In this document: one piece after another, positions 44,423 to 52,457 of the stretch
How the letters are laid out: each line of letters starts with the position of its first letter
Position numbering within the stretch: the first letter of the stretch is position 1
DNA from: Sulfurimonas sp. HSL3-2
Lineage (GTDB): Bacteria > Campylobacterota > Campylobacteria > Campylobacterales > Sulfurimonadaceae
Direction of reading: 5' to 3'
DNA: 64,000 nt
Assembly: GCF_039645965.1 (NCBI RefSeq)
Contig: NZ_CP147917.1
Coordinates: 620,001 to 684,000, forward strand
Translations under genes and position numbers: made by a program
Notes under the pieces: generated by a model
What the model was told of the DNA's origin: nothing
Seen by the model: only the letters and a program-made list of their open reading frames with translations
Database searches by the model: none

Positions 44423-45817
44423 ATGTTTGATTATCCGATATTTGAGATGCCTGTAATAGGGCAACGAATGTTGATGGCTATTAATGCCATTATTCATGTG
44501 TTTGTTTCTCATGGTGGAGCTGTCGGAGGCTCCGTAGTATTAGCTCTGCTGGCAGTATGGGCTCATAAGAGAAACGATATGGCCGCTTACAATATGACCT
44601 TTAAGTTGTTAATGGTGTTTTTCATCATCTCAACATCCGTAGGTGCATTAACAGGTATAGGTATGTGGATACATGCCAATATCCTAAGTCCGAATGCTAT
44701 CGGCGGGTTAATAAGGGTCTTCTTTTGGAAGTGGTTTACAGAGTGGATCGTATTTAATTTCGAAGTCGTTTTACTGTTATTTTGGTTTATGACATGGAAG
44801 AAGAATGCGACCACTGCTGAGGGACGTGCCAAGTCAAATCGCATAGGTATATTTTACGCTATCTCCTCATGGCTTACTATGGTCATAATTACCGCAATAT
44901 TAGCTTTTATGTTGACTCCAAACTTTGCAGGTCAGCCTTGGGTCGATCCTGAAGTATTTCCAGGAAAAGTCAACTATATGAACGCTTTATTTAATCCTAC
45001 TTGGGGACCTTCCCTTGCGTTTAGAACATTTTCATCCATCGCGTTTGCAGCTTCATTAGCGATCATGTGGACATGGATCATAAGTACTTTTTCATCAAAT
45101 GAAGAAGATAAAGATGCAAAACCAAGGATGATAAAGTTCTTAGCAAAGATCATGATCATCACTGTACCGCTCTCTATTGCATTTGGATACTGGTACTTGA
45201 GTATTATCCCTGAATCCGCAAAAGCGATGATCCCTACTGCGATCATGACAAGAGCGTTTGCTGATAAGTTTGACATGATGTACACGTTAATTATAGGTAT
45301 CGGTGTAGTCGTTTTGCTTACGACGATCATCGCATACTTCGCTCCTAAAAGGATGCCGTATGTCGCTGCAAGTGCGATGGTCATCGCATTCTTACTCTTT
45401 TGGGGATATGAAGAGAGAGTAAGGGAGTTTATCAGAAAACCTTTTATTATCTACAACTATATGTATTCAAACGGTATACGTCCTACAGATGTCCCGTATC
45501 TCAATAAAGCAGGAATACTAAAGCATGCAATATTTATCGAAGACAAAAATAAGATATTAAAGCCTGACGGAAGCAATATTGAAGATGTCGGTCACTCCGT
45601 ATTTCAAATCGAGTGTAGGATCTGTCATACTAGAAACGGTATCAACGGTTTGAAAAAACTTACAAGCGGGTGGTCAAAAGATGCGATCCGCGCAAGGCTT
45701 AACAATCTGCCTGGAGGCGGGACTCCATACATGCCGCCGTTTGTCGGAACGGAACAAGATAAAGATGCGCTTGCAGCATATCTGTTTTCTTTAAATAAAA
45801 AAGGAGAATTAAAATGA
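44423..45817 (+). CDS. Membrane haem protein, bd-oxidase-like core with C-terminal cytochrome c
   Basis: A 464-residue protein with about nine membrane segments, then a periplasmic cytochrome c domain with one haem motif CRICH (about 398-402) and a likely Met ligand in PYMPPF. The membrane part has histidines in HVFVSHGG, GMWIHANI and others, and NFAGQPWVDP resembles the GRQPW stretch of cytochrome bd subunit I, but the rest of the CydA signature is not evident. A quinol-oxidising, membrane b-haem/c-haem subunit is the best guess. The next gene overlaps by 4 bases and has the same plan. I do not recognise a characterised family. Confidence 0.65.
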   Translation: MFDYPIFEMPVIGQRMLMAINAIIHVFVSHGGAVGGSVVLALLAVWAHKRNDMAAYNMTFKLLMVFFIISTSVGALTGIGMWIHANILSPNAIGGLIRVFFWKWFTEWIVFNFEVVLLLFWFMTWKKNATTAEGRAKSNRIGIFYAISSWLTMVIITAILAFMLTPNFAGQPWVDPEVFPGKVNYMNALFNPTWGPSLAFRTFSSIAFAASLAIMWTWIISTFSSNEEDKDAKPRMIKFLAKIMIITVPLSIAFGYWYLSIIPESAKAMIPTAIMTRAFADKFDMMYTLIIGIGVVVLLTTIIAYFAPKRMPYVAASAMVIAFLLFWGYEERVREFIRKPFIIYNYMYSNGIRPTDVPYLNKAGILKHAIFIEDKNKILKPDGSNIEDVGHSVFQIECRICHTRNGINGLKKLTSGWSKDAIRARLNNLPGGGTPYMPPFVGTEQDKDALAAYLFSLNKKGELK

Positions 45818-47136
45818 ATTGGAAATTACCTTTTGATATACCTTTAGTTACTCCTACTATGGGGATACCGATAGAGTTTTATGATGCTCTAGGAATCATT
45901 GTTTTTGTCATTCATATCTCATTTATATATGTTCTCATAGGTGCGTCGACGGCATCGGTCATATACAATGTAATGGGTGTATTTAAAAAAGATAAAAACT
46001 ATGACAAGCTTGCATATAACATGACAAATCCGACTACCATATCGGAAAATATGGGTGCACTTTGGGGAGTGGCTCCGCTGCTTGTGATCTCGGTACTGTA
46101 TACAGGATTTTTTTATACGGCGATACTTAAAGTCTCGCCGCATATCCTGCATATAATCTATGGAAACATCTTTGCCTTTTTGCTTTCATATGCATATAAA
46201 TTCAGCTGGCATAAGCTAAGTGATTCAAAAGGGTTCCATATTGCCATCGGTCTTGTCGCCGTGTTGGTATTTTATTCGCTGCCGCCTGTTTTTATGTCTA
46301 TGGCGAATCTTTATCTGCAGCCAGAGACATTTGCAACAGTTCAAAATATATGGGACATTATGCTGACACCGTTAACGGGCTTTAGACTTCTAAACTTCTT
46401 CTTAACGGCATTTGGGTTTACCGGGATATTTATGATCTGGTACGGTATGAGAATGCAGAAAAACGGCGAGGAAGAAGTCGGTAAGATAGCGGTCAATCAA
46501 GGTAAGAAATGGTTTATGTTTTCTACGCCTGTAAATGTCGCGATATTGCCTTTGCTCCTCTTTGCATTTTCACCGAGAATAGCTGAAGGACTGATGGGTA
46601 CGGTTTTTATATATCTGCCTTTTTTTGCTTCTATTGTCTTAACGATCATCTTTTTTTATCTAATGAGAAGATGGAAGAAAGATACATTCAGCTCTAAAGA
46701 GGTTTTTACTGTCGCATTGATGATGGTGTTTTCTGTTGTGTTGATGGCAACTGCAAGACACGGAATAAGAGTCGTTTCATTCAAAGAACCTCTGGCAATC
46801 CAAGCTGCAGCGACAAAAGCCTATATGACGGCATCACTCTCCGAATATAAAAAATATAAAGAGAGTATGAAAAATGTCGTGAAGAAAGATCTTAGCAATC
46901 CGGCAACTTTAGCCGAGTCAAAAGGGTGTCTGGCATGTCACAGTATCGACACGACACTTGTAGGACCGGCATACAAAGAGGTTGCTGCGAAATATAGTTC
47001 GGCACAGCAGATCGTGAATTCTATTAAAAATGGAAGTGAAGGCAAATGGGGAACCATTGCAATGCCTGCGCAGGATGTCGATGACAAGGAAGCAAATATA
47101 CTTGCTGACTGGGTGTTGTCGCAAAAACAAAACTAA
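45814..47136 (+). CDS. Second membrane haem protein with C-terminal cytochrome c
   Basis: A 440-residue protein with about nine membrane segments and a C-terminal monohaem cytochrome c domain (CLACH, about 373-377; Met ligand in IAMPAQ). Membrane histidines occur in FVIHISFIYVL, LHIIYGN, FSWHKLS and GFHIAIG. It repeats the plan of the preceding gene, and the 4-base overlap argues for a two-subunit complex. The soluble haem domain could hand electrons to a periplasmic acceptor. No oxidase or reductase active-site signature is visible. A 10-bp hairpin overlaps the stop. Confidence 0.65.
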   Translation: MNWKLPFDIPLVTPTMGIPIEFYDALGIIVFVIHISFIYVLIGASTASVIYNVMGVFKKDKNYDKLAYNMTNPTTISENMGALWGVAPLLVISVLYTGFFYTAILKVSPHILHIIYGNIFAFLLSYAYKFSWHKLSDSKGFHIAIGLVAVLVFYSLPPVFMSMANLYLQPETFATVQNIWDIMLTPLTGFRLLNFFLTAFGFTGIFMIWYGMRMQKNGEEEVGKIAVNQGKKWFMFSTPVNVAILPLLLFAFSPRIAEGLMGTVFIYLPFFASIVLTIIFFYLMRRWKKDTFSSKEVFTVALMMVFSVVLMATARHGIRVVSFKEPLAIQAAATKAYMTASLSEYKKYKESMKNVVKKDLSNPATLAESKGCLACHSIDTTLVGPAYKEVAAKYSSAQQIVNSIKNGSEGKWGTIAMPAQDVDDKEANILADWVLSQKQN

Positions 47137-47155
47137 TCGGAGTTTCTCCGATTAG
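47133..47155 (+). terminator. Perfect 10-bp hairpin at the end of the haem gene pair
   Basis: CTAATCGGAG-TTT-CTCCGATTAG begins at the stop codon. A U-run is weak (CCTTTATG), so it may be a partial terminator separating the pair from the thioredoxin-like gene, or an RNA stabiliser. Confidence 0.6.
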
Positions 47156-47262
47156 CCTTTATGTAAGAGAGTCAAACTATTTATCAAATATGTAAAAAAC
47201 TCCTAGATTCAAAGCGTGGAACACCGGCTCTCTTTCATAAATGCTATATAAGGATATTCTAG

Positions 47263-47748
47263 ATGTTCAAAATAATAGTGGCCTGTATATTTTTTATAAA
47301 TATATATGCCAATGATATTTTACAAGAGCAGATAGACACAGAGAATAAAACAATCACTATATTGTGTTTTTATACGACCTGGTGTCCGGCATGTAAAAAA
47401 AGCATCGAGTTACTAAATGAAATAGATAAAAACCTACATACTAAAGTGAAAGTCATAGGAATCGATTTGGATGACGGGATAAAAAGAAAAAACTATATAG
47501 AAAGTCTTGATATCAGGTTTAAAGTGATCAACCAGAACCTTTTGCAAGCTAGAAGATATGGTGTTAAAGACTCTGTGCCCGTTATTTTAATAGTGGGTGA
47601 GCATCGCACTATTGTCAAAAGATTTTACGAACTTCCAAACAGAAAGTATTTTTTTGCATTGATACAGAGACTGAGCAGCGGATATCTAGAAAACGGGACA
47701 TTACCCGTCCAAGAGAGAATCGATTTATGGAAAAAGAGCAGGGACTGA
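47263..47748 (+). CDS. Periplasmic thioredoxin-like protein (TlpA type)
   Basis: A 161-residue protein with a signal peptide (1-16, cleaving near IYANDIL) and a thioredoxin fold: CFYTTWCPACKKS with CPAC as active site, and VPVILIV with the cis-proline at about 106. TlpA/ResA-type proteins reduce apo-cytochrome c cysteines or assemble metal centres. Next to two haem-c proteins and an Fe-S membrane protein, a maturation role is likely. It starts 127 bases after the haem pair, and the next gene starts 3 bases after its stop. Confidence 0.78.
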   Translation: MFKIIVACIFFINIYANDILQEQIDTENKTITILCFYTTWCPACKKSIELLNEIDKNLHTKVKVIGIDLDDGIKRKNYIESLDIRFKVINQNLLQARRYGVKDSVPVILIVGEHRTIVKRFYELPNRKYFFALIQRLSSGYLENGTLPVQERIDLWKKSRD

Positions 47749-47751
47749 CTT

Positions 47752-48741
47752 GTGACACAATATTTAAGACAGCATCAAAATAAGAAAGCTCTCATTGCCA
47801 TTTTTATAACGTTATCGGCAGTGGCAGTCCCAATGTTTCAATATAACTCCATCCATCTTCTTTTATTCAATTTCTATAATCAAAGATTTGAACTTTTTTT
47901 TCATGCATGGGAGGTAAATACGGCCGGATTAATAAATATCTTTATACTGTTCGCAGCAGCTGTCATCCTTTTATTCAACTTTACATACTCCAGATATTTT
48001 TGCGGAAATATCTGTCCTAAGACACTACTGAACAATCTTTTTACCGATATTATTGAAACAAGAATCTTTCATTTATTCAAAATCAAGAACAGAGATGATG
48101 AGCAGAGTTTTGAAAAAAATAGACTAAAACTCTTTTTTGCATACGCTTTTTTGGCTGTTGTGATCATATTCGGTTCTATGCCTATATTCTTTTATTTTAT
48201 ACCGTACGATATCTTTTTTTCTATGCTTAAAAACTACTTTCTCGGGTATCGGTTCTTACTTTACATCTGGATATTAAGTGCAATCTATCTTTTTGCCGAG
48301 ATTCTCTTTTTAAAAGAGTTTTTTTGTGCTTATATTTGTCCATATCAGCTTGTTAACTCCATCACGGTAAACGAACAAAGAGGCTTTTATACTTTTGATA
48401 CTAAAGAAAAATGTATCGACTGTGAAGCTTGCGTTAATGTATGCCCTGTCCCGGAGTTAGATGTAAGAAAAGGGTATGATACTCGATGTATAGCCTGCGG
48501 TGATTGCAGTGCAGTATGTCATGATGTAATGCAAAAACGGGGAGGAGAGAGGAGCCTGATAGAGTATAAGGACTTTATCAAAAGAAAGAGCCTGCCATAT
48601 CTTTCTTTTGCAGGCAGGCGGACATCTTTACTTTTGATCGCTTTGACTTTAGCAGGTAGCTCTTTAATAGTCTACTACCTTATATCACCGGAACATCTAA
48701 GTTCCTGTAATATCGCTAATGCTTTTTTATACAGAGATTAG
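47752..48741 (+). CDS. NapH/CcoG-like polyferredoxin membrane protein
   Basis: A 329-residue inner-membrane protein with about five membrane segments, two CxxxCP motifs facing one side (CGNICPKTLL, CAYICPYQLV) and two 4Fe-4S sites, CIDCEACVNVCP and CIACGDCSAVC. This is the NapH/NosR/CcoG/RdxA plan. CcoG relatives handle copper for oxidase assembly; NapH relatives pass quinol electrons. The gene starts with GTG. Its 3' end overlaps the convergent diguanylate cyclase gene by 4 bases. In this locus it could deliver electrons to or mature the haem complex. Confidence 0.8.
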   Translation: MTQYLRQHQNKKALIAIFITLSAVAVPMFQYNSIHLLLFNFYNQRFELFFHAWEVNTAGLINIFILFAAAVILLFNFTYSRYFCGNICPKTLLNNLFTDIIETRIFHLFKIKNRDDEQSFEKNRLKLFFAYAFLAVVIIFGSMPIFFYFIPYDIFFSMLKNYFLGYRFLLYIWILSAIYLFAEILFLKEFFCAYICPYQLVNSITVNEQRGFYTFDTKEKCIDCEACVNVCPVPELDVRKGYDTRCIACGDCSAVCHDVMQKRGGERSLIEYKDFIKRKSLPYLSFAGRRTSLLLIALTLAGSSLIVYYLISPEHLSSCNIANAFLYRD

Positions 48742-50573
48742 AAATCTTCACCTTCGAACATTTCAGGTTTAAACTCTATAACTTGATTTCTACCATGCTC
48801 TTTTGCATAGTAAAGTGCAGTGTCCGCAAACTTGATACATTTCCAGATAGAATTCGCATCATCTGGGAATTGTGCTACACCGATACTGATAGTTTTTTGC
48901 AGTAGCTCTCCACCTACATTAAACTTCATCTTATTGAACTCGTCATGGATCTTTTTAGCAACAGTTATAGAGCCTTCTCTTGATGCATTGTTTAACAAGA
49001 TAACAAACTCTTCACCGCCGTAGCGGATAGCAAGATCAGCATCTCTAATAGATTTTTTGATAACTTCAGCAAGCCCTTTGATGACTATATCGCCTATATC
49101 ATGACCGTAAGTATCGTTTACCATTTTAAAGTAGTCGATATCCAGCATTAAAACACTGTAGTTCGTTTCATTTCTAAGTGCTTGTTTTGCCATTTTATCG
49201 ATGAACTGTTCTAGGAATCTTCTGTTATAGATACCTGTCATACCATCTCTTAAAGTCGTGTCTCTGAGTTTGTCAGTTAAGATTTTTGACTCGATCACAG
49301 GCTTAGCTGCTTCTATATAGTTTTTGATACTTGTTACATTCATACTGATCTGCTCGAACTTAGCCGGATCATCAACTACAATATTTAGTGTCAGTGAAAC
49401 TTCGTCATTTATATCAAAAGGGATACAGATATATTCATTCTCATTATGGTGACAGCTGCTGCATAGATTTGGAAAGTCTGTAGAAACGATATCCGTATCG
49501 GTTCTGTACGCTCTACACAGGTCTACGTTTTTATCGACATTGGCATCACAATAACTTTTGTGAGATATATAGATGGGCTCTCTTATTTTTTGTGTTCTGT
49601 CGATCTCAAAAAACGAAAAGTTATGAATGTCATATTTTGTCTGCATGACAGTGATAATTCTATCAAAGACCAGTTCTTTTGTATCATCGAGTTCTATCGT
49701 CTTTTTAAATTTATAGATATCTGCCAGTTCTTTGATGATTATTTTCGCTTCATAAAGAGGATCTGAACATCCTAGATTTGATTTTGTCACAAATGTCGTC
49801 AGACTGTGCTTGATCTCGCCGAATGTCTCCTGCATTTTGTGAAAGAGAGTATTGATCTGATCTGCGACCTCTTTTCCTTCACCCGATACTCTTGTATCGA
49901 ATCTATGTGAGAAGTCACCGCTGTGAGCTTTTTGGATCCCGTCTCTAAGGTTTGCAAAAAGTTCCATATATGGTTTGATATAATAGTTCAGGACAAGAAG
50001 AGCTATAAATATAAATATGACGTTGATACCGAATATCTTTAAAATTGTGATTGTACTGGCATTTCTGACACTGTTGATATCAAACTCCATGCTAACGGCA
50101 CCGAGAATATCTCCGTCATTTACGCTATGACACTCGAGACAACTTACTTTAGCGGTGCTGTCGGCTATATATGGAATCGTTATCCGTAGTTTTACTTCTT
50201 CAGGATTTTCTATGACCTTCTTTATCATCTTTCCGGATGAGAGCACATCTTTGTCTATATCATCACGGGCATTTTCATAACTGTAGCCTTTCCCGTATTG
50301 ATCGATTACATTTTGACCTCGTGCGATCCATAACTTCTTAATTTCATTGTTCTGAGTGATCGTATCAAGGAAATATTTGCGTTTGTCCATTATCCCGTTG
50401 ACCATATGCGCAGTCAGACCGTCTTTAACTATGTTGGCAGTTAGTTTGGCTTTATCGACCGCAGCATTGATGGCAAACTCTCTAAAGTTTAAACCGACAT
50501 TGACAATAGTTGCCGTGGCTAGAGCCGCGAGCATCAGTGTAACCATTAAAAGAAGTTTATTTTTAGTATTCAT
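48738..50573 (-). CDS. Diguanylate cyclase with periplasmic haem-c sensor
   Basis: A 611-residue membrane sensor: membrane segment (7-28), periplasmic domain (29-170) with the haem-c motif CLECH (145-149), a second membrane segment (about 178-198), HAMP (199-255), a middle cytoplasmic region, and a GGDEF domain with GGEEF (519-523) and an inhibitory site RDAD (510-513). The periplasmic domain is of the Tll0287/DUF3365 type that binds haem c and senses redox state or gas. The middle region has another cysteine set, C353 and CSSCH (371-375), which would face the cytoplasm and cannot be a c-haem site; a Zn or Fe centre is possible. Expected to make c-di-GMP. Confidence 0.85.
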   Translation of the reverse strand: MNTKNKLLLMVTLMLAALATATIVNVGLNFREFAINAAVDKAKLTANIVKDGLTAHMVNGIMDKRKYFLDTITQNNEIKKLWIARGQNVIDQYGKGYSYENARDDIDKDVLSSGKMIKKVIENPEEVKLRITIPYIADSTAKVSCLECHSVNDGDILGAVSMEFDINSVRNASTITILKIFGINVIFIFIALLVLNYYIKPYMELFANLRDGIQKAHSGDFSHRFDTRVSGEGKEVADQINTLFHKMQETFGEIKHSLTTFVTKSNLGCSDPLYEAKIIIKELADIYKFKKTIELDDTKELVFDRIITVMQTKYDIHNFSFFEIDRTQKIREPIYISHKSYCDANVDKNVDLCRAYRTDTDIVSTDFPNLCSSCHHNENEYICIPFDINDEVSLTLNIVVDDPAKFEQISMNVTSIKNYIEAAKPVIESKILTDKLRDTTLRDGMTGIYNRRFLEQFIDKMAKQALRNETNYSVLMLDIDYFKMVNDTYGHDIGDIVIKGLAEVIKKSIRDADLAIRYGGEEFVILLNNASREGSITVAKKIHDEFNKMKFNVGGELLQKTISIGVAQFPDDANSIWKCIKFADTALYYAKEHGRNQVIEFKPEMFEGEDF

Positions 50574-50636
50574 ATTTGTCCCAAATATTATAATTAGTTA
50601 TATATTATAAAATCTATTGTTAAATTCTGATAAATT

Positions 50637-52451
50637 CTACTCTACTGTAACACTTTTTGCTAGATTTCTAGGCATATCTACATCATTACCCAATCTTATA
50701 GCGATCTCCATCGAAAGAAGTTGGACGATTACCATCATTTCAAAGAACTCAAGCATATAATCTCTTACGTCTGATGTCTTTATATAATCATCCGCCTTAT
50801 CAAACTCTACAGGGCTGATCGCACAGATAGTGGAATCTCTTGCACTGAGCTCCTCCACGTTACTTTTACTTTTTTCATACAGCATGTGCTGCGGAAGAAG
50901 AGCGATAGTAAAGAGTTCAGGATCGGCCAAAGCAATAGGTCCGTGTTTCATTTCACCCGATGGGTAACCTTCTGCATGCAAATAGGTGATCTCTTTTAGC
51001 TTTAAAGCTCCCTCTAGTGCAAGAGGATAAAATATATCACGGCCGATAAAGAAGAATCCATGACCGTGAAGATATCTTTTAGAGAGCCTTGTTATCTTCT
51101 CATGTAGACCCTCTTTTATCTTAAGGACACTAGGGACTTCGCGAAGCAGAGATATCTGTTTCTCGATCTGTTCAGTAGTCAGAGAGTTCTTTAATTTTGC
51201 GATATAAAGAGAGAGCATCCAAAACACTACGACCTGAGTTGCAAAAGCTTTTGTCGATGCCACGCCTTTTTCAATCCCTGCACGTGTAAGTATGGAAGCA
51301 TCTGCAAGGCGAACCATTGAGGAGTTGTCGACATTACAGATGACAAGTGTCTTTAGACCCGCCTCTTTTGCCATCTTTAGTGTTTCTAGTGTATCAGCCG
51401 TTTCGCCACTTTGTGATATCGCGACAAAAAGAGTGTCTTGGCATAAAAGAGGCTCTTTATATCTGAACTCACTGGCGATCTCTACCGATACCCTGATCTT
51501 CGCATATCTTTCAAACAGATAGCTCGATACAAGAGCTGAATGGTAAGATGTACCGCAGGCACAGAGTTTTATCTCGTTGATCCCGTCAAAAAGCTTAGAA
51601 TCCAACTCTTCAAAATGGATCTCTTTATCAAATATACGTCCAAGAAGAGTATCTATAATGACTTCTGATTGTTCATATATCTCTTTTTCCATAAAAAATC
51701 TAAAACCGCCTTTTTGAGCCGAAAGCTTGTTAGTAGAAAGTTTTGAAAAATGGGGTTCTTTTTTGTTTGATTTTTTATCGAAGATCGCTATTGTCTCAGG
51801 CGTGACATATCCATAGTCACCGTCATCAAGATAGATTACATCACTGCATTTGCCGATAAGAGGCGTATCTGAAGATGCAAAGTATTTTTCGCCATCAGCA
51901 TCACGTCCCACTATCATAGGGGAACCCTGTTTCGCAAAGAAGATAGTTCTGTCTTCAGATTTTGTCACCAGTAAGATGGCAAAAGCACCTTGAAGTTGAG
52001 AGATCGTCTTGGTAAATGCATCAAAAGCCGAATCAGCTGTTCTTAACTCTTTTTCAAACAGATGGACTATGACTTCCGTATCTGTCTGGCTTAAAAAGTG
52101 TGCACCGCTCTCTTGCAGTTCACGTTTTAATGCAGCATAGTTTTCGATGATGCCGTTGTGTACGACATAAGAACTTTCACCCAAATGTGGATGGGCATTA
52201 AGTTCGGTAGGTTTTCCGTGTGTCGCCCATCTTGTGTGTCCGATCCCGATAGCAAAGCCGCTCGGGTCAAATGCAGCAGCTTTTTCCTGCAGATTTACAA
52301 GCTTTCCGACTGCTTTATAAACGGAAAAATCATCGTTTTGTAAAACTGCTATCCCTGCGGAATCATATCCGCGATACTCTAACTCCTGTAATCCATCGAG
52401 TAAAATATCTTTTGTCTTTTTAGATCCTAAGTATCCGACTATTCCGCACAT
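50637..52451 (-). CDS. glmS: Glucosamine-6-phosphate synthase
   Basis: Makes GlcN6P from fructose-6-phosphate and glutamine for peptidoglycan and glycan precursors. N-terminal glutaminase (MCGIVGYLG, Cys2 catalytic, with GHTRWATHGKPTELNAHPH) and two SIS isomerase domains with CGTSYHSALV and AISQSGETADTLETL; C-terminal MPRNLAKSVTVE is the conserved end. 604 residues, as usual. No glmS ribozyme is visible in the 6 bases to glnD. Confidence 0.97.
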   Translation of the reverse strand: MCGIVGYLGSKKTKDILLDGLQELEYRGYDSAGIAVLQNDDFSVYKAVGKLVNLQEKAAAFDPSGFAIGIGHTRWATHGKPTELNAHPHLGESSYVVHNGIIENYAALKRELQESGAHFLSQTDTEVIVHLFEKELRTADSAFDAFTKTISQLQGAFAILLVTKSEDRTIFFAKQGSPMIVGRDADGEKYFASSDTPLIGKCSDVIYLDDGDYGYVTPETIAIFDKKSNKKEPHFSKLSTNKLSAQKGGFRFFMEKEIYEQSEVIIDTLLGRIFDKEIHFEELDSKLFDGINEIKLCACGTSYHSALVSSYLFERYAKIRVSVEIASEFRYKEPLLCQDTLFVAISQSGETADTLETLKMAKEAGLKTLVICNVDNSSMVRLADASILTRAGIEKGVASTKAFATQVVVFWMLSLYIAKLKNSLTTEQIEKQISLLREVPSVLKIKEGLHEKITRLSKRYLHGHGFFFIGRDIFYPLALEGALKLKEITYLHAEGYPSGEMKHGPIALADPELFTIALLPQHMLYEKSKSNVEELSARDSTICAISPVEFDKADDYIKTSDVRDYMLEFFEMMVIVQLLSMEIAIRLGNDVDMPRNLAKSVTVE

Positions 52452-52457
52452 ATATAA

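Noticed and set aside
48738-48741. Possible frameshift where two genes overlap at their ends
   Set aside because: The two genes are convergent with only a 4-base overlap at their stop codons and both proteins are complete.
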